A DNA stretch of 64,000 nt from an uncultured Aquimonas sp. (GTDB lineage: Bacteria; Pseudomonadota; Gammaproteobacteria; Xanthomonadales; Xanthomonadaceae). Below the pieces are notes generated by a model. That model searched no databases. It saw only the letters and a program-made list of their open reading frames with translations, and had not been told where the DNA came from. Position numbers and translations under genes: made by a program. The first letter of the stretch is position 1. Each line of letters begins with the position of its first letter. Location: contig NZ_CALART010000011.1 in assembly GCF_937888285.1 (NCBI RefSeq), positions 1 to 64,000 on the forward strand, read 5' to 3'. Of this stretch, positions 8,280 through 17,167 are shown piece by piece.

Positions 8280-8590
8280 GCCCGTTTCGCTCTAGGTCCG
8301 GCTTCCGAGAGACCCGCCGGCGGATGCGCTGCGCTTATCCGCCCTACGAACTCGAACGACGCTTTGTCTCCGTCGAAGTCGGAAGCCCGCTCCGCTCAAG
8401 GTCCGGCTTCCGCGGGACCGGCCGGCGGAGGCGCTGCGCTTACTCGCCCTACGAATTCGAAATACGCATTGCATCCATCGTAGTCGCAAGCTCGCTGCGC
8501 TTGAGGCCCGGCCTCATCGCGACCCGCTGGCCGATGAGCTGCGCTTGTCCCTCATTCCACCGCGAGTGACGCGCTGCCTTGAACGAAGCG
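8280..8590. repeat. Three tandem copies of a 105-bp repeat
   Basis: Units begin at about 8280, 8385 and 8490. The shared block AGGTCCGGCTTCC (third copy AGGCCCGGCCTC) recurs exactly every 105 bp (8294, 8399, 8504). Each unit contains a form of GGCGGATGCGCTGCGCTTATCC, a hairpin-forming unit common in gammaproteobacterial intergenic DNA. The third copy is the most degraded. A hairpin based on GGTACAT/ATGTACC follows at about 8606-8636. The 514-bp stretch 8233-8746 holds no gene I can support. Confidence 0.75.
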
Positions 8591-8746
8591 ACGGACCGAT
8601 GTGCGCGTAGGGTACATAAGCGCAGCGCATGTACCAGAGCCTCGCCCCACGCCCCGACCCATGCGGCAGAACCTCGCCGCACTCTCCGACCATGCGGCAG
8701 CGACGTGTGCCGCACTGCGGACAGCACACAGGCGCCCAAGCCCCCC

Positions 8747-9229
8747 TCAGCGCCGGTACTCCGACGAGGCCGCGAGTTCTTCCTCGCCCTGCGGCGAGGT
8801 GGTGTAGAGCCGCAGCTCGAGCTGGCCCGGCTCGGGACAGTCCAGCTCCAGTCGCCAGGTCCAACCGGCGGCCTCGTCGTCACTGCTTTGCCCGCTGAGA
8901 CGCAGCAGGCCGGTGTCGTCGAGCCAGCCGCGCAGGGACAGCACCTCGGCGCCGCCCACCGCACCGCCCACGCCGCTGTCCATCCAGGCCGCGCTGGCGC
9001 GGCGGGTGGCGGGATCCATCGCCAGCAGGACGTGCCCCTCGCGGATGCGGTCCTCGAATGTCCAGACGTAGCGCAGGCGCGCGCGCATCGGCGTGCCCGC
9101 CTGCACGCAGCGCAGCCACGCCGGCGATGCATGCTCGGCCTGGTCCGCGTGGCCTGCGTGCAGTCGGGTCAGGCCCTGCCAGTCACCACGCATGGCCAGC
9201 AGCAGGTCCGTCTCGTTCTGTTCGGTCAT
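8747..9229 (-). CDS. Hypothetical protein, possibly lipocalin-like
   Basis: This 160-residue protein starts at the ATG at 9229, preceded by GGAG eight bases upstream; a GTG directly before it is less likely. It has no signal peptide or membrane segment. Alternating hydrophobic and polar stretches (MRARLRYVWTFEDRIREGHVLLAMD, split by turns) suggest a beta-barrel of the DUF1579/lipocalin type. I recognise no catalytic motif. It lies alone between the 105-bp repeat block and the aminotransferase gene on the same strand, about 100 bp downstream of the latter's stop. Confidence 0.65.
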   Translation of the reverse strand: MTEQNETDLLLAMRGDWQGLTRLHAGHADQAEHASPAWLRCVQAGTPMRARLRYVWTFEDRIREGHVLLAMDPATRRASAAWMDSGVGGAVGGAEVLSLRGWLDDTGLLRLSGQSSDDEAAGWTWRLELDCPEPGQLELRLYTTSPQGEEELAASSEYRR

Positions 9230-9332
9230 CACCGCACTCCGCGCCCTTGGCCCCTGACGCTGCGCATGCTGGCGCCTGCGATGATCGCGGTCGCGTGACG
9301 GACATCACGCGCCGGCGCTGCAGCGACGCGAA

Positions 9333-10472
9333 TCAGCGCCCCAGCACGTGCCCCAGTGCCGCCAGCACGCGGTCGACGCACTCCGGGCGGCTGCTCTCGC
9401 CCATCAATCCGATGCGCCAGACCTTGCCGGCCAGGGGGCCCAGGCCGGCGCCGATCTCGATGCGGTGCTCGTTGAGCAGGGCGCGGCGTACGCCGGGATC
9501 GTCGACGCCCTCGGGAATGCGGATGGCATTGAGCTGCGGCAGACGCGCGGCCTCGGGCACCAGCAGCTCCAGCCCCAGCGCATCAAGGCCGGCGCGCAGG
9601 CGAAGGTGGTTGCCCTGGTGCCGCGCCCAGGCGGCTTCGAGCCCTTCCTCGGCCAGCATCAGCAGGCTTTCGTGCAGGGCGTAGAGCATGTTGACCGGCG
9701 CGGTGTGGTGGTAGCTGCGGCCGCCCTCGCCCTGCCAGTAGTTCATCACCAGCGAAAGATCGAGGAACCAGCTCTGCACCGGTGATTTGCGCGCACGCAC
9801 GGCGGCCACCGCGCGCTCGGAGAAGCTCACCGGCGACAGTCCCGGCGGGCAGGACAGGCACTTCTGCGAACCCGAGTAGATCGCATCGATGCCCCAGGCA
9901 TCGACCTCGAGCGGGATGCCGGCGAGGCTGGTCACGGCGTCGACGATGGACAGCGCGCCGTGCGCCGCCGCCAGCGCACACAGCGCCTGCGCATCCGAGC
10001 GCGCGCCGGTCGAGGTCTCGGCGTGGACAAAGCCCAGCGCCTTGACGCCCGGGTTGGCCTTCAGCGCCGCCTCGACCTTGTCGACGCTGACCGGCTGGCC
10101 GAAAGCGTCCTCGACCACGATCGGCACGCCGCCGGCGCGCAGCACGTTCTCGCGCATGCGCCCGCCGAACACGCCATTGACGCAGACCACGACGCGGTCA
10201 CCGGGCTCGACCAGGTTCACCACGCAGGCTTCCATGCCGGCCGAACCGGGCGCGGAAATCGGGAAGGTCAGCGCGTTCTGCGTGCGGAAGGCATGCCGCA
10301 GCAGCAGCTTGATCTCGTCCATCAGGCCGACGAACGCAGGGTCGAGATGGCCCAGGGTGGGCCGCGCCAGCGCGTCGAGCACGCGCTGCGGCACGGTCGA
10401 CGGCCCCGGGCCGAGCAGCAGGCGCTGCGGTGGATCGAAGGATCGGTGCGGCAGGGTGGGGGCGGCGGACAT
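9333..10472 (-). CDS. Class V aminotransferase (alanine--glyoxylate / serine--glyoxylate type)
   Basis: This 379-residue PLP enzyme transfers an amino group, most likely from alanine or serine to glyoxylate. The start LLLGPGPSTVPQRVLDAL is typical of the family. The SAPGSAGMEACVVNL segment binds the cofactor phosphate, D in SIVDAVTSLAGIPL contacts the pyridine nitrogen, and the Schiff-base lysine is in YSGSQKCLSCPPGLSPVSF. The C-terminal domain carries LLNEHRIEIGAGLGPLAGKVWRIGLMG (read in two parts), including the substrate Arg. It stands alone on the minus strand; the H-NOX gene diverges 161 bp away. Precise substrate pair is uncertain. Confidence 0.92.
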   Translation of the reverse strand: MSAAPTLPHRSFDPPQRLLLGPGPSTVPQRVLDALARPTLGHLDPAFVGLMDEIKLLLRHAFRTQNALTFPISAPGSAGMEACVVNLVEPGDRVVVCVNGVFGGRMRENVLRAGGVPIVVEDAFGQPVSVDKVEAALKANPGVKALGFVHAETSTGARSDAQALCALAAAHGALSIVDAVTSLAGIPLEVDAWGIDAIYSGSQKCLSCPPGLSPVSFSERAVAAVRARKSPVQSWFLDLSLVMNYWQGEGGRSYHHTAPVNMLYALHESLLMLAEEGLEAAWARHQGNHLRLRAGLDALGLELLVPEAARLPQLNAIRIPEGVDDPGVRRALLNEHRIEIGAGLGPLAGKVWRIGLMGESSRPECVDRVLAALGHVLGR

Positions 10473-10633
10473 GGCGGAACTCTCGGACGGCCAGTAAAGA
10501 CCGCGACCGTCGCAGCCCGCCCCTGCAGCGTCAAGCCACCGTTGGGGAGACAGCTGCCCTCGTCATACCGGTCGCGCCATCGCGGCCCAGGCCTTGCATG
10601 CCCGGTCCGGGCTGCGCACTGCGGAGGGTCGGA

Positions 10634-11179
10634 ATGCTGGGGCTGGTGTTCACCGAACTGCTGGACATGGTCGAGAGCCGGTTCACGCCGGAGCTCGTCG
10701 ACCGCGCCCTGCAGCGGGCCGACCTGCCCCATGGCGGCGCCTACACCTCGGTGGGCTACTACCCGCACCAGGAAATCGAGCGGATCGTGCAGGCGGTGGC
10801 GGAGGAATCCGGCCTCAGCGCCGACGCGCTGATCCGCGCCTTTGGCGAGCATCTGTTGGGGCGCTTCGCGACGGCTTTTCCCGAGCTGTTCGCCGGCAAG
10901 GCGACGCTCTATGACTTTCTGGCCAGTATCGATGGCCACATCCACGTCGAAGTGCACAAGCTCTACCCGGAAGCGCAGCTACCACGCTTCGAGGTGCTGG
11001 AGCGCAGCAGCGCGCATCTGCGGCTCGCCTACCGCTCGCCCCGCCAGATGGGCGCCCTGGCCGAGGGTCTGATCGCCGGCGCGGCGCGCCACTTCGGAGA
11101 ACCGCAGGCGGTGCGCTGCGTTCCCGACCCGACCCTGGGCGAGGACACCCTGGTGATCGAGCTGAGGGCGCAGCCGTGA
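10634..11179 (+). CDS. H-NOX haem-binding gas sensor
   Basis: This 181-residue protein starts MLGLVFTELLDMVESRF, the family N-terminus. The proximal haem ligand is H104 in IDGHIHVEVHKLYPEAQLP. The haem propionate motif YxSxR is present as Y133-R-S-P-R137. Stand-alone H-NOX proteins of facultative aerobes bind nitric oxide and control a partner encoded next door. Here the next gene, 37 bp downstream on the same strand, is a PAS-GGDEF-EAL protein, the known arrangement for NO control of c-di-GMP. The ATG at 10634 is chosen because it gives the conserved N-terminus; the frame is open upstream without homology. Confidence 0.93.
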   Translation: MLGLVFTELLDMVESRFTPELVDRALQRADLPHGGAYTSVGYYPHQEIERIVQAVAEESGLSADALIRAFGEHLLGRFATAFPELFAGKATLYDFLASIDGHIHVEVHKLYPEAQLPRFEVLERSSAHLRLAYRSPRQMGALAEGLIAGAARHFGEPQAVRCVPDPTLGEDTLVIELRAQP

Positions 11180-11216
11180 ACGCGCGCGCGCACTCCGCCA
11201 TGGACTGTCCGCGCTG

Positions 11217-13475
11217 ATGGGTCCCAAGCCCGAACCCGATCCGCAGCACGCCGCCGGTGCACCGGTGGCGGCGACCGCGACCACGCCCACGGGCGAGGCG
11301 CCGACGCGGACCGACACCCTGGAGCGCCTGCGCGCAGCGATGGAGGCGTTGGAGCGACGGCTGGGCCGCGAACGCGACGCCCGCAAACAGGCCGAACAGC
11401 TGCTGGAAACACGCAGCCGCGAGCTGTTCGTGGCCCTGCAGCAGGCCCGCGAGACCGAGCGCCAGCTTGGCCTGGCGCTGTGGGCCAGCGGCGAAAGCAT
11501 CTGGGAGTGGCGCAACAGCACGCGCCGGGTCGAGGTGCGCAACTTCGGCGACGACAGCCTGCGCGAGCTCGAAGACGCGCCCCAGCTCCTGCTGGACGAC
11601 GCCGACTCCATCCATCCGCTGGATCGCGAGATCGCCCATGCCGCCTGGCGCGAGCACCTGCGCGGCGAGCGCAGCGAGCTCGACATCGCCTTCCGGATGA
11701 ATCTGCCGCGCGGCTGGTGCTGGGTGCGCGTGCGCGGGCGCGCGGTCGAGCGCGACGCCAAGGGCCGGGTCGAGCGCATCGTCGGCACCCTGCGCGACAT
11801 CACCGCGCAGCGCCGGGCCGAGGAAGATCTGCGCCTGCTCAGCGACGCCTTCGACAACACCCGCGAACCGATGCTGATGTTCGATCGCGAAGCCCGCCTG
11901 CACGGCTGCAACCAGGCCTTTCTCGACCTGCTGGGCCTGCCGGCGCTAGCCACAGGCGCCACGCTGCACGAGCTGGCGCTGATCGATGGCGAGCAGATGG
12001 ACCTGCTGCTGGAACAGGCCACGGAGGGCTGGCGCGAAGCGCTGGAGCTGCGCCACACCAACGGCTCGCAGGTGCCGGTGGAGCTCGCGGTAGCGCGCGT
12101 CTTCGAGCTGAGCGACGGGCCACCGCTGCTGGTGGCCTCGATCGAGGACCAGAGCCGCCGCCGCAGCGAACAGGCGCGCGTGCAGCGCGCCGCACTGCAG
12201 GACGGCCTGACTGGCCTGGCCAACCGCGCCCATTTCGAGAGTCGGCTGAAGCTGCTGATGGCGCGCAGCGAGGACGAGCCCCTGGCCCTGCTGTGGATCA
12301 ACCTCGACGGCTTCCGCGCGATCAACGATCTGCTCGGCCACGCCGCTGGCGATGCCTTCCTCTACGAGGCGGCGCAGCGTCTGCAGGACCTGCCCGGCGA
12401 GCGCGACGAGCTGGCGCGCATCTCCGGCGACGAATTCGCCATCCTCATCACCGGCGAGGACATCAGCGGCCGCGCGTCGGCGCTGGCGCGGCAGGTGATC
12501 GATGTGGTCGGCGCGCCGATGCAGATGGGCGAGCGCATGCTCAGCGTCAGCGCCAGCGTCGGCATCGCCCTGCACCCCGAGGATTCGCGCGCGCCGGACC
12601 TGCTGCTGCAGCAGGCCGAGACCGCCATGCGCAAGGCCAAGCAGCGCGGCCGCGCGCGCGCCGAGTTCCACCGCGGCGAGCTGAGCAGCGAAGCTTCGCG
12701 GCGGCTGGAGCTGATCACCGAGCTGCGTCGCGACATCGAGCGCGATGCCCTGAGCACCGTACTGCAGCCCAAGGTCAGCGCGGCCGGTTTCGTGGTCGGC
12801 TACGAGATCCTGCTGCGCTGGCACAACGAGCGCATGGGGCCAGTCTCGCCGGCGGCTTTCATTCCCCTGTCCGAGGAGTTCGGCCTGGTCGGTCGGCTCG
12901 GCCGCATCGCAATGGCGCACGCAGCCGATTTCGCGTCCGAGCTGCTGCGTCGTGGCCTGCAAACGCCGGTCGCGCTCAATCTTTCGCCGCGCCAGGTGTT
13001 CGACCCGGACACCGAAGTGCAGCTGGTGGAGATCTGCCGCCAGCGCGGCCTGCCGCACGACATGCTCGAGATCGAGCTCACCGAGTCCGCCCTGCTGGAG
13101 AACATCGAGGCCGGCCGCGGCTTTCTGCGCCGCCTGTCCGAGCAGGGCTTCAAGCTGGCCCTGGACGACTTTGGCACCGGCTTCTCCTCGCTGGCCTACC
13201 TGCGCCGGCTGCCCTTCAACACGATCAAGATCGACCGCTGCTTCATGGACGACATCGACACCGATGCGCGCGCCCTGCGGCTGCTGGAGGGCATGGTGAC
13301 GCTGTGCCGCTCGCTCGACATCGCCGTGGTGGCCGAAGGCGTCGAGACCCTGGCCCAGCGCAACCTGCTGGTGCGCATGGGCGTTGACCAGATGCAGGGC
13401 TACCACTTCGCCCGGCCGATGCCGGCGCAGGACGTCATCCAGCTCGCCACCCGTCGCCTGCCGCACGCGGAGTGA
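11217..13475 (+). CDS. PAS-PAS-GGDEF-EAL c-di-GMP protein, probable phosphodiesterase
   Basis: This 752-residue cytosolic protein has an N-terminal coiled coil (about 20-85), a PAS fold (about 85-205, WEWRNS, GTLRDITAQRRAEED), a second PAS (about 206-320), GGDEF (about 325-490) and EAL (about 500-745). The GGDEF site is degenerate: ISGDEF, and NLDGF where DxD is usual, with no RxxD inhibitory site. The EAL site looks complete: YEILLRW (EIL for EAL), NLSPRQ, EIELTES, DDFGTGFSS, IKIDRCF, AEGVET and QMQGYHF. So net c-di-GMP breakdown is expected. No membrane segments are seen. Operon placement directly after H-NOX suggests NO-dependent control. Confidence 0.94.
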   Translation: MGPKPEPDPQHAAGAPVAATATTPTGEAPTRTDTLERLRAAMEALERRLGRERDARKQAEQLLETRSRELFVALQQARETERQLGLALWASGESIWEWRNSTRRVEVRNFGDDSLRELEDAPQLLLDDADSIHPLDREIAHAAWREHLRGERSELDIAFRMNLPRGWCWVRVRGRAVERDAKGRVERIVGTLRDITAQRRAEEDLRLLSDAFDNTREPMLMFDREARLHGCNQAFLDLLGLPALATGATLHELALIDGEQMDLLLEQATEGWREALELRHTNGSQVPVELAVARVFELSDGPPLLVASIEDQSRRRSEQARVQRAALQDGLTGLANRAHFESRLKLLMARSEDEPLALLWINLDGFRAINDLLGHAAGDAFLYEAAQRLQDLPGERDELARISGDEFAILITGEDISGRASALARQVIDVVGAPMQMGERMLSVSASVGIALHPEDSRAPDLLLQQAETAMRKAKQRGRARAEFHRGELSSEASRRLELITELRRDIERDALSTVLQPKVSAAGFVVGYEILLRWHNERMGPVSPAAFIPLSEEFGLVGRLGRIAMAHAADFASELLRRGLQTPVALNLSPRQVFDPDTEVQLVEICRQRGLPHDMLEIELTESALLENIEAGRGFLRRLSEQGFKLALDDFGTGFSSLAYLRRLPFNTIKIDRCFMDDIDTDARALRLLEGMVTLCRSLDIAVVAEGVETLAQRNLLVRMGVDQMQGYHFARPMPAQDVIQLATRRLPHAE

Positions 13476-13528
13476 GGCGACCACCCCCGCAGACCGCAGC
13501 GCAACAGGCGCCGGCGCGACCGCGCGGC

Positions 13529-13534
13529 TATGCT
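13529..13534 (+). promoter_or_regulatory. Possible -10 box for the crotonase gene
   Basis: TATGCT lies 28 bp before the ATG at 13563, and GGAGG sits 7-12 bp before that ATG. No clear -35 box is seen. Confidence 0.3.
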
Positions 13535-13562
13535 AGCCGCCCCACCCTACGGAGGCGTATGC

Positions 13563-14324
13563 ATGCTGCAGAAGATTACCCACGGCCGTGTCCTTGAGCT
13601 GCGCTTCGACCGCCCGCCCGCCAACGCCTTCAACCACGCCCTGCTCTCGGCCCTGATCGAGGCCATCGACGCCGCTCCGGGCGAAGGCGCCGAAGGCCTG
13701 GTGATCTCCGGCAGCCCGGGCCTGTTCTCTGGCGGCCTCGATGTGCCGACCCTGCTCACGCTGGATCGCGAGGGCGTGCTGGCCACCTGGGGCGCCTTCA
13801 TGCAGGTCTGCGCCAAGCTCGCGGCCTGTCCGGTGCCGGTGGTCGCGGCGCTGACCGGCCACAGCCCGGCGGGCGGTGCGGTGATCAGCCTGTTCGCCGA
13901 CTACCGCGTGATGGCGCGGGCTGGCGAGAAAGGGCCGTATCGCATTGGCCTCAACGAAACCCAGGTCGGCCTGGTGGTGCCGGGGCCGATCCAGTACGCG
14001 CTGAAGCGCCTGGTCGGCGAACGCATTGGCGAGCGCCTGCTGGTCGCAGGCGAGATGATCGAATCGACGCGCGCCGCCGAGATCGGCATGGTCGACGAGG
14101 TGGTCGAACTCGACCAGGTGGTGCCGCGCGCGATCGCCTGGCTGGAAGCCCACCTCAACCTGCCACGGCGGGCCATGCTGGTCACCCGCGCGATGTCGCG
14201 CGAGGCCCTGATCCAGGCGATCTGCGCGCCCAAGGCCATCGACCTCGGCCCCTTCATCGAGGGCTGGTACCACCCAGAAACGCAGGGCGTGCTGAAGGCG
14301 CTGGTGGCGCGGCTCGGCAAGTAG
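13563..14324 (+). CDS. Enoyl-CoA hydratase/isomerase (crotonase) family protein
   Basis: This 253-residue protein starts MLQKITHGRVLELRFDRPPANAF (read in parts) at the ATG behind GGAGG. The crotonase oxyanion-hole segments are SGSPGLFSGGLDVPTLL and LTGHSPAGGAVISLFADYR. The second usual catalytic Glu is not obvious; around the site the sequence reads RIGLNETQVGLVVPGP, so the exact reaction (hydratase, isomerase or hydrolase) is open. Length is normal. It sits between the c-di-GMP protein and nadC, same strand, as a likely single gene. Confidence 0.88.
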   Translation: MLQKITHGRVLELRFDRPPANAFNHALLSALIEAIDAAPGEGAEGLVISGSPGLFSGGLDVPTLLTLDREGVLATWGAFMQVCAKLAACPVPVVAALTGHSPAGGAVISLFADYRVMARAGEKGPYRIGLNETQVGLVVPGPIQYALKRLVGERIGERLLVAGEMIESTRAAEIGMVDEVVELDQVVPRAIAWLEAHLNLPRRAMLVTRAMSREALIQAICAPKAIDLGPFIEGWYHPETQGVLKALVARLGK

Positions 14325-14339
14325 CCGGACCGCGCACGG

Positions 14340-14366
14340 GTAGGCGCGCAGCGTGCGCGCGCCTAC
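14340..14366. terminator. Perfect hairpin between crotonase gene and nadC
   Basis: GTAGGCGCGC (14340-14349) pairs perfectly with GCGCGCCTAC (14357-14366) around a 7-nt loop. It follows the crotonase stop by 15 bp. There is no T-run. It may terminate or be a copy of the GTAGG-type palindrome seen also at about 18612-18640. Confidence 0.5.
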
Positions 14367-14396
14367 CCTATGCGGCCCGCGTCCGAGTGTCCCCGC

Positions 14397-15263
14397 ATGC
14401 CACAGTTCGCCGCCCACCCCGAACTCACGCCCGATGAACGCGCACGCATCGCGCTGGACGTGGTGCGCGCGCTCGAAGAGGACATCGGCAGTGGCGACGC
14501 CACCGCCGCCCTGATCGCGGCGGACGCGCGCTCGCGCGCCACGCTGGTCTGCCGCGAGCGCGCCGTGCTGGCCGGCCGCGACTGGTTCGAAACCTGCTTC
14601 CGTGCGCTCGACCCCGAGCTGCGGATCACCTGGCATGCGGTCGATGGCCAATGGCTTGAGCCCGGCAGCGAGGTCTGCGCCATCGCAGGCGCCAGCCGCG
14701 CACTGTTGTCGGCCGAACGCAGCGCGATCAACTTCCTGCAGACCCTCTCGGCCACGGCCACCCGCACTGCCGCCTTCGTCGAGGCTGTCGCCGGTACCCG
14801 CGCGCGCATCCTCGACACCCGCAAGACGCTTCCCGGCCTGCGGCTCGCGCAGAAGTATGCGGTGCGCTGTGGCGGCGGCCACAACCACCGCATCGGCCTC
14901 TACGACGCGGTGATGGTCAAGGAGAACCACATCGCCGCGGCCGGCGGCATCGCCGCCATCGTGGCAAGGGCGCGCAGCCTGTCGCCGGGCCTACCCATCA
15001 TCGTCGAAGTCGAAAGCTTCGAGGAGCTGGCCCAGGCCATCGAGGCCCGCGCCGACCGCATCCTGATCGACGACTTCAGCGCGGAAGATCGCCGCCGCGC
15101 GGTCGAGTTCACCGCCGGCCGCGTGCCGCTGGAAGTCTCGGGCGGCGTCGGCCTCGACGGCATCCGCGCCATCGCCGAAAGCGGCGTCGACTGCATCTCG
15201 ATCGGTGGGCTGACCAAGCACGTGCAGGCGATCGATTTCTCGCTGCGGCTTGCCGCCACTTGA
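14397..15263 (+). CDS. nadC: Nicotinate-nucleotide pyrophosphorylase (carboxylating)
   Basis: This 288-residue cytosolic enzyme converts quinolinate and PRPP to nicotinate mononucleotide in NAD synthesis. Signatures are LEEDIGSGDATAALI, ERSAINFLQTLSATAT, the ILDTRKTLPGLRLAQKYAV active-site segment, CGGGHNHRIGLYDAVMVKENH (split here by reading) and VEFTAGRVPLEVSGGV. I chose the ATG at 14397; an in-frame ATG at 14370 lies directly after a palindrome and adds nine unconserved residues. No nadA or nadB is next to it. Confidence 0.96.
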   Translation: MPQFAAHPELTPDERARIALDVVRALEEDIGSGDATAALIAADARSRATLVCRERAVLAGRDWFETCFRALDPELRITWHAVDGQWLEPGSEVCAIAGASRALLSAERSAINFLQTLSATATRTAAFVEAVAGTRARILDTRKTLPGLRLAQKYAVRCGGGHNHRIGLYDAVMVKENHIAAAGGIAAIVARARSLSPGLPIIVEVESFEELAQAIEARADRILIDDFSAEDRRRAVEFTAGRVPLEVSGGVGLDGIRAIAESGVDCISIGGLTKHVQAIDFSLRLAAT

Positions 15264-15265
15264 GC

Positions 15266-15281
15266 CCCCCTGTTCAGGGGG
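15266..15281 (+). terminator. Short hairpin after nadC
   Basis: CCCCCTG and CAGGGGG flank TT just after the nadC stop. The stem is short and lacks a clean T-run, so terminator function is only possible. Confidence 0.3.
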
Positions 15282-15344
15282 TACTGCGGCCCTCCGTGCG
15301 CCTCTAGCCTGCGCGTGTCCAACCACGCCTACAGGGGGCGCCCC

Positions 15345-16910
15345 ATGTTCGAGCAGATCCGCCGCACCTTCACCCGTCGCCGTCTGGCGCTGTCGCTGGC
15401 CCTGCTGCTGCCGGCTTCGGCCGGTCTTGCCCAAAGCGTCGACTACACCGGCGGCTGGTGGCGCGCCGACGAGTCCGGCTGGGGTCTGTTCGCCATCGAC
15501 CAGGGCAATGTGCTGCTGCCGACCTGGTTCACCTATGACGCCCAAGGCCAGGCCAGCTGGTTCGTGATCGGCGCGACCACGCTGCAGGGCGACGGCAGCT
15601 ACCGCGGCGACGTCTACCGCTATACCGGCGTGCCCTTCGCCCAGATCAACGGACGCGCCTCCGAAAACGGCACGGTGGTTGGCAGCGCGCGCCTGCGCTT
15701 CCCGGCGCGCGATCGCATGGTCTTCGACTACACGGTCGACGGCATCAGCCAGAGCAAGGAGCTCAACCGCTTCGTGTTCGGCGACAAGCAGCTGGAGTGC
15801 TCGGCCAGCAGCGCCGACCCGGCCGGCTTCAGCAACTACACCGCGCTGTGGTGGAACCCGAACCAGAGCGGCTGGGGCGTGCAGATCAACCACGTCGGCG
15901 ACCTGCTCTCCGCCACCTGGTACACCTATGGCGAGGACCGCAAGCCGGCCTGGTTCATCTTCAACGCCACCCGCCAGGCCGACGGCCGCTACACCGGCCC
16001 GCTGCTGCGCGGACGCACCGGCACGCGCTTCGACCAGATCAACGGCCAACCTGCGATGGGCCAGATCGACGAAGTCGGCACGGTCAGCCTGAGGTTCAGC
16101 AACGGCGCCGCCGGTGAGTTCAGCTACACGATCGGCGGCAGCACCCGCAGTGTGCAGATCAGCCGCGCGGAGTTCGGCAACCGCCGCAGCGAATGCCGCA
16201 CCGTACCGGTGACGCCGGTCGGCGGGCCGTCCTCGGGCGACGAATGCTATCCGCCGCTGCGCGTCGGCGACCGCTTCCTGCTGCAGGACGACCAAGGCGG
16301 TCGCATCGAGCAGCGCGTCACCGGCACCAGCACCTACAAGGGCCGCCCCGTGTTCGTGCTCGAAGACCGCATCGTCGGCGACAACAGCGCGACCGTGCGC
16401 GAGTTCATCGAACAGACCGACACCCATCGCGTGTATCTGGGCGGCGAAGGCTTCATCCGCGCAGCCAACGCCCAGGGCACCTACGAGTACGACCCGCCGG
16501 TGGAGATCCCGCGGCTGACCCCGGTCGGCACCGAGCTGCGCCGCAGCTACGTGGTGAAGAACCGCTACACCGCGATGGGCGTGCAGGTCGCCGCCGACGT
16601 GCAGACCGAGCAGCTCACGGTGCGCACGGGCAGCGCCGATGTCACGGTGCCGGCCGGCAGTTTCAGCGGCGCCTGCAGCTTCGACACGCGAGTCACCCTC
16701 AACAGCACGGTCAGCGTGGCGGGCTTCTCCGTCAGCACGCGCACCGAGGGCCGCACCCTGCAGTCGGCGCACCCCAGCGTCGGCGTGGTGCGCAGCGAGC
16801 AGGAGTCGACCAGCACCACCACGGCGGCCGGCGCGCCGCCGACCACCCAGACCTCGCGCACGACCAGCGTGCTGGTCGAGGCCGAGGTCAACGGCCGCCG
16901 CTATCCCTGA
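15345..16910 (+). CDS. Secreted protein with a duplicated aromatic-rich domain, function unknown
   Basis: This 521-residue protein has a clear signal peptide (residues 1-29, basic RRTFTRRR, hydrophobic core, cut after GLAQ). Two copies of a domain of about 120 residues follow (about 33-147 and 157-285). Both share WW, then SGWG, then TWFTYD or TWYTYG, then WF, then FAQINGR or FDQINGQ, and both end with a single Cys. The C-terminal part (about 310-521, starting ECYPPLRVGDRF) is different and beta-rich, with a Thr/Ser-rich end. I recognise no enzyme motif. The start is the ATG at 15345. Nearby genes give no hint of function. Confidence 0.85.
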   Translation: MFEQIRRTFTRRRLALSLALLLPASAGLAQSVDYTGGWWRADESGWGLFAIDQGNVLLPTWFTYDAQGQASWFVIGATTLQGDGSYRGDVYRYTGVPFAQINGRASENGTVVGSARLRFPARDRMVFDYTVDGISQSKELNRFVFGDKQLECSASSADPAGFSNYTALWWNPNQSGWGVQINHVGDLLSATWYTYGEDRKPAWFIFNATRQADGRYTGPLLRGRTGTRFDQINGQPAMGQIDEVGTVSLRFSNGAAGEFSYTIGGSTRSVQISRAEFGNRRSECRTVPVTPVGGPSSGDECYPPLRVGDRFLLQDDQGGRIEQRVTGTSTYKGRPVFVLEDRIVGDNSATVREFIEQTDTHRVYLGGEGFIRAANAQGTYEYDPPVEIPRLTPVGTELRRSYVVKNRYTAMGVQVAADVQTEQLTVRTGSADVTVPAGSFSGACSFDTRVTLNSTVSVAGFSVSTRTEGRTLQSAHPSVGVVRSEQESTSTTTAAGAPPTTQTSRTTSVLVEAEVNGRRYP

Positions 16911-17167
16911 AGGATGCGAGCAAGCGCGACGCCCTCCCCTGCGACCCCGGACGCCAGCCACAAGAAGCCGGCGCCGGGGCTCCGCTCCACGGCAACGCTG
17001 ATCAATTCCATCCTGTGCTTGCTCCGTGGTCGCGCCCTGCATTGCGCGCGACAACGCTGAGTAGCACAGCCTTGCTGCAAGCCGCGACTTGATCCGGATC
17101 ATCGATCCGGGCGCGCACCTGCGGCAGCCTGAGCGACCCTGTTGCGTGCACCCGTGGAGGCAGAGCC

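Noticed and set aside
14991..17102. 703-residue minus-strand frame across nadC and the secreted protein
   Set aside because: Low-complexity antisense frame spanning two well-supported plus-strand genes.
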